Source of the DNA: Salticus scenicus
Lineage: Eukaryota; Arthropoda; Arachnida; Araneae; Salticidae
NCBI GenBank assembly: GCA_963930645.1
Contig: OZ005650.1
Coordinates: forward strand, 60,009,218-60,073,217
Direction: 5' to 3'
DNA length: 64,000 nt
The notes beneath the pieces are model-generated. The model made no database searches and was not told where the DNA came from. It saw nothing but the letters and a program-made list of their open reading frames with translations. Of the stretch, positions 23,731 to 36,400 are shown one piece after another. A program made the translations under genes and the position numbers. The stretch's first letter is position 1, and each line of letters opens with the position of its first letter.

Positions 23731-23849
23731 TAGCAGGCTACGCCCGCTTCGCTGGTCACTATTTTTAAATGAATCACAATAATTAATGAATTCTCAAAAT
23801 TGCATTAATTTTTATCATGTGATAAAAAAAGAAAAAAAAAATCTGATCA

Positions 23850-24215
23850 GGAAAAATGTCGCACCGGGTCCCCACTGCCTTCGGCAGCGTAGACCCGTGC
23901 ACTGCGCGCAAGTATTCCTTCACCATCCTTATGACTTCTCAAAATTCCATGTTATTACTCATAAACTTTCATTCTCAAGAAAAGGAATTAAAAAATATAT
24001 CATTTAGCATCGGGTAAAAACTCACACCGGGACGCCACTGCCTTCGGCAGCGCAGACCCATGCGCGCTGCGCGCGCACGTTTGAGGATATACGTGCGCTG
24101 TACACGCATATTCCTTCTCAACTCAAACTTTTATTAAGAAAATTAAATTTAAAAAAAATCTTTTTTCATCGGGTAAAAACTCGCACCGGGTCCCAAACCC
24201 ATGCGCGCTGCGCGC
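23850..24215 (+). repeat. three-unit GC-rich tandem repeat, about 160-bp period
   Basis: Each unit carries CGGGTAAAAACTCGCACCGGG or a variant and CCATGCGCGCTGCGCGC. Two units contain CTGCCTTCGGCAG (23875-23887 and 24038-24050), a short hairpin whose transcript would have a C(UUCG)G tetraloop. The third unit has lost it. Confidence 0.75.
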
Positions 24216-24284
24216 CTATTCCTTCCCCACCGTTCCAGCCCCTCCTAATTAACTTGCATATACCAATTTTGAACGGTCTTACTC

Positions 24285-25560
24285 AATTAGCTGAGATGCA
24301 AAAGAAAACCTGATCAGGACACTTTAAATTGTAAATCAGGTGAAATCTCGAATTCCACTTTCGATAATGTAAAAGAACTTTAAAATATCTTTCGAACGAT
24401 GTATTAAAAATAATTTAATCATAATTAGAATATGAAATATTGAAATTAAAAATATTACAGCGCTATCTGGCGGTAGAAATTTCTGTAATCTATTGTTCCA
24501 TTCCAGATCAACAAAGCTTTCAAATGATGTATTACTCATGAAATTATTTTAATTAGTAGATGAGATACAAAAGAAAACCTAATCAGGACACCTCAAAACG
24601 TGTAAATCGGGTGAAATCTCGAATTCCATTTTCGATAATGCAAAAGTACTTTAAAATGTGTATCAACTAAAATAAGCTTTCAAATGATGTATTACTTATG
24701 AATTTTTTAAATTAATAATTGAGATACAAAAAAAAAACTGATTCAGGGCACCTCAAAACGTGTAAATCTGGTGAAAACTTTCAATAATTTAAAAGAACTT
24801 TAAAATATCTTTCGAATGCTGTATTAAAAATAATTTAATCATAATTAGAAATTGAAATATTGAAATTTTAAAATATTACAGCGCCATCTGGCGGTACAAA
24901 TTTCTGTATTCCACTGTTTGAAAAGCTTTCTAATGATGTATTACTTACGAAATTATTTTAATTAGTACTGAGATACAAAAGAAAACTAATTCAGGAGACC
25001 TCAAAACGTGTAAATCTGGTGAAAACTGTCGATAATATAAAAGAACTTTGAAATATCTTTCGAATGATGCATTAAAAATAATTTAATCATAATTAGAAAT
25101 TGAAATATTGAAATTTGAATGTATTACAGCGCCATCTGGCGGTAGAAATTTCTGTAATCCACTGTTCGATTCCAAATCAAAAAAAGCTTTCTAATGATCT
25201 ATTACTTATAAAATTATTTTAATTAGTAGCTGAGATAAAAAAAAAAAAACCTAATCAGGATACCTCAAAACGTGTAAATCGGGTGAAATCTCGAATTCCA
25301 TTTTCGATAATGTAAAAGTACTTTAAAATGTGTATCAAGTCAACAAAGCTTTCAAATGATGTATTACTTATGAAATTTTTTTAAATTAATTTCTGAGATA
25401 TAAAAGAAAACTGATTCAGGACACCTCAAAACGTGTAAATCTGGTAAAAACTTTCGATAATTTAAAAGAACTTTAAAATATCTTTCGAATGATGTATTCA
25501 AAATAATTTAATCATAATTAGAAATTGAAATAATGAAATATTGAAATTATAACAAATAAT
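24285..25560 (+). repeat. satellite-like array, six units of about 265 bp with shortened forms
   Basis: Units start with GAGATACAAAAGAAAA-type sequence near 24291, 24562, 24719, 24967, 25230 and 25395, followed by CCTCAAAACGTGTAAATC, CTTTAAAATATCTTTCGAA and AAGCTTTCAAATGATG. Long units also include CAGCGCCATCTGGCGGTA (24458, 24879, 25127); short units of about 160 bp lack it. The alternation suggests recurrent deletion or conversion. Confidence 0.8.
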
Positions 25561-25593
25561 TAGCAATAAATTAAAATTGCGACTATAATTTGA

Positions 25594-25855
25594 GATTTAA
25601 ACTATCCTATCTCTCAAGTTGGATCGAACTGCACATGGTGTGCGAATTTTATTATAATCGGTTAAGTGGTTTAGGAGTCCATTGAGGACAAACATTGTGA
25701 CACGAGATTTATATATATATATATATATATCTGTATTTATATATAAATTACGTGTCACGATGTTTGTCCGGGGTAAACTCCTAAACTAAGGAACCGATTT
25801 TAATGAAATTTTGCACACTGTGTGCAGTTTGGTCCAACTTGAGAGATAGGATAGT
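25594..25855. repeat. large palindrome around (TA)n, tail-to-tail repeat pair
   Basis: Left arm AACTATCCTATCTCTCAAGT ... GACAAACATTGTGACACGAG reads into (TA)n and then into its inverse, ending CTTGAGAGATAGGATAGTT. Arms are about 115 bp. The motif order (AAATCGGTT, TTTAGGAGT, GACACG, (TA)n) resembles 3' ends of arthropod non-LTR elements with TA-rich tails, here two copies joined tail to tail. Confidence 0.75.
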
Positions 25856-25969
25856 TTTTATCTCAATTTATTGTCACAATATTGTTTTATTGCAATTATT
25901 TGTTAATTATAGACTTTTATTAAAGTTGCTCCAAAATATCTGTGAGTTCCATTAATTTAATTGTTGCCA

Positions 25970-27940
25970 AAAAAAAAAAAAAAAAAAATACGAGTTCATT
26001 TTCTTTCGTCAAAAAAATAAATACATTTAATCAAACGTGAACGTTAAAAAATTATAAAAAGTTAAATTATGCATCTCATGAAAATTGACGTCATAATCAA
26101 TTTAAAGATTTTATACACATTGATAAAGTGCTAATGTAGTTCTATCATAGATATAGTAATATATATAGATCTCTTATCCCCATGTTATCGTACAAAGATT
26201 TTTGATGCCGAAAAAAAAAAATAAATAAAAGCTTTGGAAACAGCCATTAAGTGGTATTTAAAAAAAAAAAAGAAAGAAAGAAAGAAATATGAATTTGAAA
26301 CTGTATCTGGAGTCTTCCATTCCCCTTTAGCAAATAAATTATTCATAAATTTTATTTGCTAAAATATTAGTATGTATTCCCGTGTGTATTCACTCGGGGA
26401 AAGACGGCCATATTATGGTAAAAACGTCGTCTTTTCCCAAATGAAAAGGAATAACTTTTTTCTCCCTAATGATCACTCTATTCTATGTATGCTATACTAT
26501 ATCTATGAGTTCTATACGCAAGCGAAGTGTGACTCACTGACCGTCTGTGCAGCCAAGAAAAAGATTTCCTATGTTAATTGCCCACTGGATTTTTTGTAAG
26601 AAATTATTAAAAATCGAGGAAATTTATTTCCCGATTTTAATCCTTATATTTGGGTATAGATATGTATTATTTATCGCGGGTGTTAGATTGAATTATTTTG
26701 CTGTCAAATTGACAAAATTTTAATTTTAAATTTCAAAACTCTGTCGCCCTTGGCTTTTATTATTATTATTATTATTATTATTTGGCGATCAAAAGCGTAA
26801 CACGAAAATATACATGCCAGATGTATGCATTGTACGAAATGTAATATGTATTATTCATTGTACGTATGTATGACATGTAATATGCATTGTACGAAATATT
26901 GTTTCATATTATTCATTATTCTTTTAATATAAGTTGTTAAAATAACCATGATTTTTGAAAGGAATTAAATATTTTCGCCAGATAATTTGGCGATATTCTT
27001 GTTTTTTTTTCGCCAAGGATGACAGAAATGAAATCTATTCCGCTGCAAAATATTAGTATCTTACATCAGATATTTTATTTAGACATTTGAAAACAAATTT
27101 GACTTCAAACTATGATAGAATATTTATCATTTTCCTTTTAATTAGTATATTATTAGTATATTAAAATTTAGAAGCATGGTATATAAAAAGTTTTTTTTTT
27201 TTTTTTTTTTTTTTTAATCTTATAATTGTTCTTATCTTAATCCTCAATGTTTCCCATCTTTATTAACTTGAATTTACTATTAAAATTTTAACATACTCAA
27301 AAGCTTCTCATCACTTCTATAAAATACACTAAACTTTTCCAAAATCTTTTTCTATTTAAAATGATACATGTATTTACTTTAAATGTCCAATATTTCATAA
27401 GATTTCCAATTTTAAAGTTTTAAAATATTTATCAAATTTACTTATTTTTCTGGTTTAGCCTTATTGTTTTCCTTTTTATAACTACAGCTGTTGCCCTCTT
27501 TAAAATATTTAAAATGATGAGGTCATTTTATAGTAAAATTATCCATTATAGCATATATTATATTTCACTCCTCCATAAAAATTGATTTTAAAATCGTCTG
27601 TTTCTTTTATATTTTTATTTTAATAGAATTTTAATAGAATTTAATTTATATATTAGTCATTTTAGCAATTTTATCCAAAGTAGCATTAGAAATAATATAT
27701 GTCACTTCTCCATTAAAATTTATAGGACCCTACAATAAAATTAATTTGTGCTTAATATCAACACTACGAAAATTTTTATCAATCGCTTCCAAATTTTGAC
27801 CGAAGTTTCAAATCTCAACCCTGTGGGTTTTTACATCGGCTACAACGTTTTCGTCTTTGTTCGTAAATAATAATTTGACTGTACTAAATAGTTTACAGCC
27901 GTATAATTCAATGTGTAACTTAGTCACAGCATCGCGTGGC
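25970..27940. other. AT-rich interior of the composite block, no gene seen
   Basis: Contains (TTA)n (26757-26782), poly-A and poly-T tracts and a 75-codon frame at 26372-26599 with no recognisable motif. Nothing else is supported. Confidence 0.45.
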
Positions 27941-27959
27941 CGGGTCTGCTAGTATATAT

Positions 27960-29716
27960 ATATATATATTAATTTAATTAAAGGAATTATAAAAGTATTA
28001 TATTCTTACACCTCTTTTTTAATTGAAGTTATTGTTCTAAAAAACATTTATTTTAAAAAATAAAAGTTTTAGCGTTCATTATAAAAGATTAATAATAAAT
28101 AATGTTACATCTAACTATATTTAAACAAATGCAAATGAAAGTCCTTGATAAAATGTCACGCAAAGGAATGCTCCTTTTCCTAAAATCTGGGAACACCTTG
28201 CTTTTTAACCCTAAAAGCCTTTTGATCGGCTATAAATTTTTTCGGGAAACTTTAATTTAATATTTGCTTTGTACTCGGCCGCCCTCTCCAGTAACAAGAT
28301 TTTGAAATAACTGAGTTAATTGGGAAATTCTTCCAAGTGCAATACGACAAATTTCTTGAAAAATAAATAAATAGATAAAATAAAATAAAAAATGATCGGG
28401 TGTGCCACGCATACATCATTGTCTTACCCTTCACTTCAATACTATAAAGATAGATTGCCGATTAAATCATATGATGAAAAATGTAAGTTATAAAGTTCAT
28501 TCTACTTTGAAAATAAAATGAAATAAGTTTAGGAACAGTTTTATTTGGAATATAATTCTGTAGGGAGAGGGGGGGGTGGGAGGACACCACCGCCCTCAAC
28601 CTCTCCGATTGAATCATAATTCCTACATTCACTAGGAAAAAAAAAAATTCTATAATTAATTTCCCTTCATATTTCCAAAATTCTTCAAATGAAAACCTAA
28701 TACGAATTTAAAAATACCAAATTTAAATTATCTGCAGTTGTTTGTTTTTAAGATATGTTCTTAAAAAGATAATGAGCATGTAAATGTAATGTAGGAATGA
28801 TAATATAAAAAAAAATGAATTTTTTTTTTTTTTTTTTTTTTTATAAATAAATTTATCACAGGGTTAAATATCATTGTGCGCCTTCATTTCTGTTTCACCT
28901 CACAAATAAAGTGTTAGCAGTCCAACAGTGTTGGAAATTGTCTCTCACACTTAGGTTCAGACAATTACATTTCAGTGTTAGAATATTTGCCACATCCGTC
29001 ATATTTAGGAGTAATAAGAAAAAACAATGGATACTCTTTTAAATTGATCAAGGAAAAGTAAAATGCACTGTTATATTTTTTAATCAAAAATTAAGTTTTA
29101 AATTTTCATAAATCTTATTTAATAATCTTATCTATTATTAAATATTGAATTATTGTAATATTATTAAAATTATGAAGACAATATGAATAATATAAGAGTA
29201 ATATTTGTAAATTTTATAATGGTTTTATATAGTAATTATACATTAAACATTTTTAAATATAGTATTTTGTATTTCAATATTAATAAATTTTTCATCATTT
29301 AATTTTGTTTAATTTATCTGACAAACTGAAAATATGTAATATTACTTTAAACATATGGATGTTTCTTCTAAAACATTTTTGGTTTTCAGTTTCAATAGTG
29401 AAAACGAGCCCTTACTTTATTGGTAAAGCATTTGTTTATTATTGTATTTTCTTATGTGATAATTTTAACTCAGCTATTTCCCTATAACTTCCCTATAGTA
29501 AATCAGTATATAAAGATTTCACCATTATTTTATAACATATACATATATATATAAATTTATTTCGTGTAATTTAATAAAGCAAAAATTACTGCATGTATAA
29601 ATAGTGGTAACGACTTCTACAGTTAACCACGCACTAATAACTAAATAAAACATTTGTACAGTTCAAAAAAAAAAAATAATAATAATAATAATAATAAATA
29701 AAGCTACATTTTCTGT
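27960..29716. other. AT-rich spacer, no gene seen
   Basis: A G-rich stretch near 28561-28585 and a poly-T near 28818-28842 are the only notable features. No TE ends recognised. Confidence 0.45.
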
Positions 29717-29912
29717 TTACAGACATTCCAACATTTTAATTTATTCCAGAGCATTCTTAGTAACATGCCTTTTCACGCACCACTTTCTTGAAGGGTATTT
29801 TTCGTCCCATTTAATTGTATTTATTTATTGTTTTTACTATAAATAAAGTGATGTGAATAAAGGACTGTTTATAAATGTGCTCCAGAATAACTTAAAAAGT
29901 TGACATGCACAA
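29717..29912. mobile_element. family B palindromic MITE, copy 1
   Basis: Left arm CAACATTTTAATTTATTCC AGAGCA pairs with the right arm TGCTCCAGAATAACTTAAAA; CACCACTTTCTTGAA lies inside. A second, clearly related palindrome lies at 57092-57273 and a weaker relative near 31240-31340. No coding. Confidence 0.65.
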
Positions 29913-30166
29913 GTGCCAAGTTATTACAGATTGTCCGAAACCATCATGCAGGAATTATTTAATAGTATTTTAAGAGTATTTTGTAATAAATATACAGGTC
30001 AGCGAAATCGTATTTTTAATTTTTTTTTTCTGTACTTCGTACTAAATTATTGTTATTTTTTCCTACCACGTAAAGAATTTTCACAAAGCTAGGATGAAGA
30101 TCGGAAGAATTCACCCAGAGACTATAACAAAACCGAAACAATTAATGTATAAACTATATTAAAATA

Positions 30167-30723
30167 CGAGGGTTGTAAACTAAATAGTGGCAACTTAACC
30201 TTGAAACTCGCAGAAGGGCGGGCATGCGCAAATAGGATATGGGAGCAGTGAGGTGGCGCTGTTGTCGATGTGTAGATTGCAAAAAACAGTCGATCTGCTA
30301 AGAAGGGTAGTTGTTGTGTGGCGTTAAAGTGAGGAGTTTCGTTTCCATCGCTCTAAAGCATGTTTTTAAAAGGTGATCAGCGGTCGTGGCTTAAAACCGA
30401 AGTAAAATTGCAACAGAATGCTATCGAGGATTAGTGGAAGCCTGTGGCACAAATGCTTTACCGTATAGGAGAGTAGCACGATGGGGTAGCACGAATACTT
30501 CGATTTTAAGGCACGACCGCTGATCACCTTTTGAAAACATGCTTTAGAGCGATGGAAACGAAACTCCTCACTTTAACGCCACACAAACACTACAGATTGA
30601 CTGTTTTCTGCATTCTACACATGGACAACAGCGCCACCTCACCGCTCCCATATCCTTTTTGCGCATGCCCGCCTTTCTGCGAGTTTCAAGGTTAAGTTGC
30701 CACTATTTAATTTACAACCCTCG
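30167..30723 (+). mobile_element. mariner-like non-autonomous element with long TIRs
   Basis: A 557-bp element with TA on both sides (30165-30166 and 30724-30725). Ends begin CGAGGGTTGTAAA. Arms of more than 200 bp match through GTTGCCACTATTT, CGGGCATGCGCAAA, CAGCGCCACCTCA, AAAGTGAGGAGTTTCGTTTC and GGTGATCAGCGGTCGTG. Only a short central part is non-palindromic, and it holds a transposase remnant. Confidence 0.88.
30398..30490 (+). pseudogene. mariner transposase HTH remnant
   Basis: About 31 codons translate to a typical second half of the mariner N-terminal domain: ECYRGLVEACGTNALPYRRV followed by ARWGS. The reading then enters the right arm of the inverted repeat and stops. Start and catalytic domain are missing. 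It identifies the element as mariner (Mos1-like HTH) but is not functional. Confidence 0.75.
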
Positions 30724-30729
30724 TACGAC

Positions 30730-32830
30730 ATTATTTACACATTATCTTTTAAATGTGTTTCTTTACATCGATGTTTGAGCTGTTTACCCCTTTAGAGCTC
30801 TTTACTTGTTGTACGGCTAATGCATTGTAGAGTAGGGGTGTTGTCTATAAAACATCCAACAATAATCTGCTAACATATTAACACTCCATCGTCCCAGATA
30901 CCTCCTCTACATTTCTTTGATATCGTGATAAAGCAGGTTTCCTTAATTTTTGCTAACATCACCCAGGTTTTCCGGGAAATAACTGAAATGGTAGTTGAAG
31001 AATTGGAGTTTTAAGCTCAAACAATCCTGTTTTTTGTCGAAACTGTACGTGATTGATATTTTTGAATAGTTTATCCTTAATTAACATCTAAAAAATACCC
31101 CATAAAAACACATTAACTTGAAGAAAAATATTTAATCATCGACCTGTTTATCTGTGATTGAATAACACAGAAATTACCATACATAAATTGTGGTGTAAAA
31201 TTAATATTTCGCTTGTAGTAATTTGGCACGTTTGGCGCATACTTGCTTTAGCATACTGGCCAACATTCTAATATTATTCTTAGCATTGCTAGTAACTGCC
31301 TCCTTTACCGGAACACTTTCTTGTTGGAGAAATTTTCTCGAAGTGTAATTACAACTAAATAAGAAAATTATACTCTAAGAAACGGCTCGTGGGAAAGAAA
31401 AGTCGGGAACAGCCTTATTAAATTTAAAAAAATCTAAGGGAAAAAAAAAAAAAAAAAAGAAAGAAAGAAACTATTATTAACTTTGCTTCAAACAGTTTTT
31501 GTAACTCAATTATGAAAAACAAAATGTAGATAGCTGTATTTTCAGGGAATAACATTACGTTTTACCTTCTTTTTTTTTTTTTTTTTTTTTCGGTAACTTA
31601 CCAATATTCTTGCTATATTTTTCCTACCTTACGAATATTAAAAATTACTTTTTAGCTGGTGAACATAAAGTTTTTTTTTTTTTTTTTTTAATTCTTAAAA
31701 TTTGCTCTTGCATTAGATTATTTAGCCGTCTTTCTCCACATGCATACTAAATTTAAAATATGTTGAAACTGAATAATTTATCAGTATTAAATATTTTTTT
31801 CTTATTCAGTTTATAAAGAAAATAAGAGACATAAATATCATCGAGAATTACAATTTAATTTCTTTGGTTAGTGTTTAATTTTTTTTTTCGTAAAATACAT
31901 ATAAATGCTGTTTACTCACGTCTACTGTTAGTCTTTTGTTAAATTTTCAATATTCGGAACATATTTTGTAATTATGCAGTAAAACCTTTCATGATGTATT
32001 CAGTAAAAGTACATCACATATATCGGATGAAACATCAATACGCATTAGAAATGACTTTTCTTATGAATTTCTAAAATTCGCTATTTCATTTCTGGCGTTT
32101 TCAGCAGCATACATATTGCATTTTACGTGAGTGCATTTACACATTTTACATACTGCATTTTACACATCTTTAGTTTAAAACAGCTATTGTTATTAAATAT
32201 GAAAAAGAAAGCTTTACTTTATGTCCGTAATTTATTAAAATTCAACCAATTTGTTATTTTTCAGAAATAAATTTTTAAATTCAGTTTTCTTAAATATAAT
32301 TTTAATGTTTTAGCAAGTCGAAAAAATTCCTTAAATTAAACAATTTAAAAAAATTTTCAAGAAATTTTCCCTCTAAGTCAGCAGTTGCTAGCCTTTTTAA
32401 TTTTATGAACACTAAATTCACAATTTAAAATTCTACATACCACTAAATTAATAACTTAAAATCCCGCAGATATAATGTAAATACATTTCTAGAATAAAAA
32501 TTAGGGAAAAAGTCCAGTGTGTTTTGGAAAAAAAGTGAAATACCTGGCAAATAACGAAAATCATCTCTATCTTCGAAAAGGGGGGTAGAAACTGCTGTGG
32601 AAATTATAGAGGGATTAACTTGCTTAACCACTTAGTAGTCGCTAGTTGGTCGATTTGCCGCCCATCCTTCAGTGCTGCCAGATTTTTTTATTCAATAGCC
32701 ACTAAATTTTTTAGAAGTGGCATTTGATATATATAAAACGTGTATAAAATCGAAGAAACGTCGATCACATCACTTCTGAAAATTATTAATGAGAGTTAAA
32801 TAAAAAGTACGCAATCTGTAATAGGTGGCG
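30730..32830. other. AT-rich spacer, no gene seen
   Basis: Contains GA-rich/poly-A (31440-31470) and two poly-T tracts (31570-31590, 31671-31689). The minus frame at 32443-32631 is unrecognised. Confidence 0.45.
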
Positions 32831-32844
32831 CTGTCTATAGCGAC

Positions 32845-33251
32845 TGTTAAAGCTACTTAAGAAAATCACCGTTTCCTTCTGCTTTCTAAAAACTAGTGTT
32901 ATCTACGGACGCCAGTAAATGAAATATTCACACTTTTATCTTCAAAGCGGCTACTCAATTGAATAACACGTACTGCGTTTCTTCTTAAAATTCAAATATC
33001 AGTAAAAAAGAACACAGCTACGTTGAATATTATTTACAAAAAGAAATCATTTAAAAAATACAAAAAAAACTTTATTCCCAATGGAAAAACCTACTCTCTA
33101 AAACAGTAAATTACTTATTCTAAAAATTTTAATACACACGAGCTCTCGATTAAACGAGACCAAGTATCATATTTTTTTTTAACTAACGTTGCCATCCAAT
33201 AATAATAATATTCATAAAATAAATAATAGATATAATAATACATTTTCAACA
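32845..33251 (-). repeat. 3' LTR of the Pao/BEL element
   Basis: Identical to the 5' LTR except one fewer A near 33062 and one more T near 33172. Directly preceded on the plus strand by the GCGAC target copy. Confidence 0.95.
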
Positions 33252-33265
33252 TCCTCCCACCTTTT
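33252..33265 (-). promoter_or_regulatory. polypurine tract of the Pao element
   Basis: Minus-strand AAAAGGTGGGAGGA lies immediately before the TG of the 3' LTR and fits the plus-strand primer. Confidence 0.85.
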
Positions 33266-33401
33266 GATTATAAATAATAATCAAAACATAAAAACTATTA
33301 GTCAAACAACTTTGGTACAAGGATGGCAACATTACATTTAAAAAATATAAAAATGAAAAAGTAAAATAAATAGAAGAATGATCAACAATATCTAATATAA
33401 T

Positions 33402-36400
33402 CTACAAGTTCAGTCTTTCCGGCACCTTAATTCTTCGGCCAACTCTACTAAACTTCATTTGCTCATTAGTAGTACTGTCTGAAACTTTGGAGATGTTAGC
33501 TGAATCTTTAACTTTACTGAGAGTCATCGGTGTGGGAAGATCTTCAGACGATGTTATCTCTAGGGGATAAACTCTTTGAATCGGGCGTAAGAGCTCCTTT
33601 TGGGAAGTTTGCACTTTAACAAGTCGTACTTGTCCGTCTTTACCTGGTATAATCTCAGTGATACGACCTAAAGGCCAGTAGATTCTCTTTTTATTATCGG
33701 CTCCCACCATAACAATTTCGCCAACAGTAACAGTATGTTTGCCTGACTTTTTGCTTTTACTTTTACGTAGAATAAGAGCACCAAGATATTCAGATCTAAA
33801 ACGGCTTCGTAAATCTTTGAGAATGGTTTGTCTGTATTTGAGCCTTTTACACAAAAAATTTTGCTCAACAGCATCCAAATCAGGAAGACTGCATTCATGC
33901 ATATCTTGGATGAACATCGATGGCGAAATTGGTTTTACAGCTTCCTCTTCACAGATGTAAGTAAGAGGTCTTGAGTTGACTACCTTCTCACACTCAGCTA
34001 AAACCGTCATCATTTCTTCGTAATCGAGACGTGCCAGCCCTAACACTCTTTTCAAGAGATCTTTTAGAATTCGAATTAATCTCTCCCACCAACCACCCCA
34101 CCAAGCAGCAGTTGGGGGATTGAACTTCCAATCAATAGAGTTGATAGCTCCATGTTTTCGTATGCGTTCCCAGTCTAGTTTCTTGAAATAGTTGGCTGCT
34201 CCTACAAAATTTGAACCATTGTCACAGTATACAGTAGAGCATCTTCCTCTGCGAGCTATAAATCTTCTAAAAGCCATTAAGAACGCATCTGTTGAAGCAG
34301 CAGTAACAAGCTCCAAATGGACCGCTCTGTATACTGCGCAAGTAAAAATTAAAACCCAGCTTTTCTTGTTATCCTTGAGAAATAATGGCCCAGCCATATC
34401 AACACCAATTATCTGAAAAACTGCAGCATCTTTAACTCTGTTTTCTGGAAGTGGAGGACTGATTACTTCTAAGTTCTTTGACCGAAATCTTTTGCATGCA
34501 GTGCAGCTGGCTACAACATTTTTCACCGCCTTTCTGCCGTTTAGGATCCAATACTTTTCTCGAAGTATATTTAATAGTATCTGGACACCAGCATGGCAGT
34601 TCTCAACATGTGCTTTATAAATTAGCCGTTTTACCACTTCATGTTTTGATGGAAGAACAATAGGTTTAAGAAAATCTTCATTATCCTTTCGATAAATAAT
34701 TTTGGTCTTCAAACGAATGACACCAAACTCGTCTTTAAACGTTTGCAAAGTTTTCAATCTCTTTTCGTCTTCTTGAGAAAAAAACTCATTCTGAATTAAA
34801 AGTAAAACCTTCATTTCTGCTTCATGAATTTCTGAGGCTGTCAATTCACCATGCTTCTTCCAATTTAAATTCTTGCAGTTGTGCTTGAAACGAAGGATCC
34901 ATGCAACAAGGCGAATAATTCTGTCATAACTAGAAAAGTATCTATAGTACCAGTCTTCATAAACAATAGCTTCAGTATCTGTCAGTATACAAGTCTTTCT
35001 AGGTTTTTCCTTTTCAATTTCTTCCTCATTCCAATCGCGATTGGAGAAATCCATCATTCTTCGAAATTCAGAAACATCTTTCATCCATTGTGGACCCTCC
35101 CACCATTTTGATGAGACTAGATGCTTTGCTTTGCATCCTCTGGAGGGCAAGTCTGCAGCATTCTTCTCCCCCGTTATATGTCTCCACGATGAAGGATCAC
35201 TCAGTTTTCTGATCTCCTGCACTCTATTTCTTACAAAAACGGACCAATTTTCTTCTCGCTGTATCCAGGCAAGAACCGTTGTAGAATCACTCCAGTAATG
35301 AGTCATAACATTTCTCCAACCAAGAGCTTCAATAACCGAATTCGTCAGTCTCGCTCCAATTACAGCAGCTAGAAGTTCCATTCTAGGTATAGTTACACCT
35401 CTTAACGGAGCCACTCGAGACTTTGCTGCAAGCAAAAATAAATTAACTTGATTAGCATCCTCTACTCTAAGGAATGTAACTGCACCATAGGCATCTTTGC
35501 TTCCGTCAACAAATGTGTGAATAGTGCAGTTGCTTAAATCTTCGGAAGATACTCGAATAAACCTAGGTATCTGTATATCAGACAAATACTTCAGTTCTTG
35601 AAACCACTGCATAAACTCTTTATGAAGCTCACCAGTTATCTCTTCATCCCAACTCGTTCCTAGTTTCCATGCTTTTTGTAACATTATTTTTGGACAAAGC
35701 ATGACTTGTGAGGTGAAGCCAAAAGGATCAAAAACTTTGTGGACGCCAGACAACATAGTTCTTTTTGTTAATTTTTCCATATTAATGTTGTCTAACCATT
35801 TCATGTTAATTTTCAATGTGTCTAGCTCTTTATTCCAAATAAGACCTAATACTTGAGTCTCTTTCTTAGAACTAGTCTCATTACAGTCGCCAGACCATTC
35901 CCATTCTCTAAGATCAAAACAACCTTTGGCCATTAAAGCTTTAGAATTAACGATAAACTTATCTAATTCTTCTTTGTTATTAACACTGGTAACAACATTA
36001 TCTACGTAGAAACTCTCTAAAAGCCTTTTCTTTAAAGATTCTTCAAATCCGTTACAACGCCGAATATGATACTCAATTACCGCAGCCAAAAGGAAAGGAC
36101 TGCATTTAACACCAAAAACAACTCTTGTATGGCGAAATACTTTTAGTTTCTTACCTTCTAAGTTTTCCCACCATAAAAAACGCAGGAAATCTCTGTCGTC
36201 TTTACGAATGCTTATTTGCAGAAAAGCTTTTCTAATGTCAGCGATAACGCCAAATTCTTTTTCCCTGAATCGAAGTAAAATATCTGGGATAAGTTCCATT
36301 TGATTAGGACCACATTCCAAGCATTGGTTTAAAGAAGGATAATTTGCTAATCTAGCTGAAGCATCAAACACTGGGCGAATTGGAGTAGTGCTGCTACTAG

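Larger units (their letters stand above)
23728..27954. mobile_element. composite repeat block bounded by inverted TACTAGCAG termini
   Basis: The left boundary reads TACTAGCAGGCTACGCCCGC directly after a 40-bp (TA)n tract. The right boundary is the inverse, TACTAGCAGACCCGGCCACG on the minus strand, directly before another (TA)n tract. Inside are a GC-rich array (23850-24215), a longer array (24285-25560), a large palindrome around (TA)n (25594-25855) and AT-rich DNA with no coding. It may be one element or two similar elements inserted in opposite orientation. Confidence 0.5.

Noticed and set aside
26372..26599. 75-codon frame within the composite block
   Set aside because: No recognisable domain, no conservation evidence, and it lies in repeat DNA.
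32640..32844. LINE sequence to the left of the Pao element continuing the LINE on its right
   Set aside because: I could not read any LINE protein here; the LINE begins only about 60 bp right of the Pao insertion.
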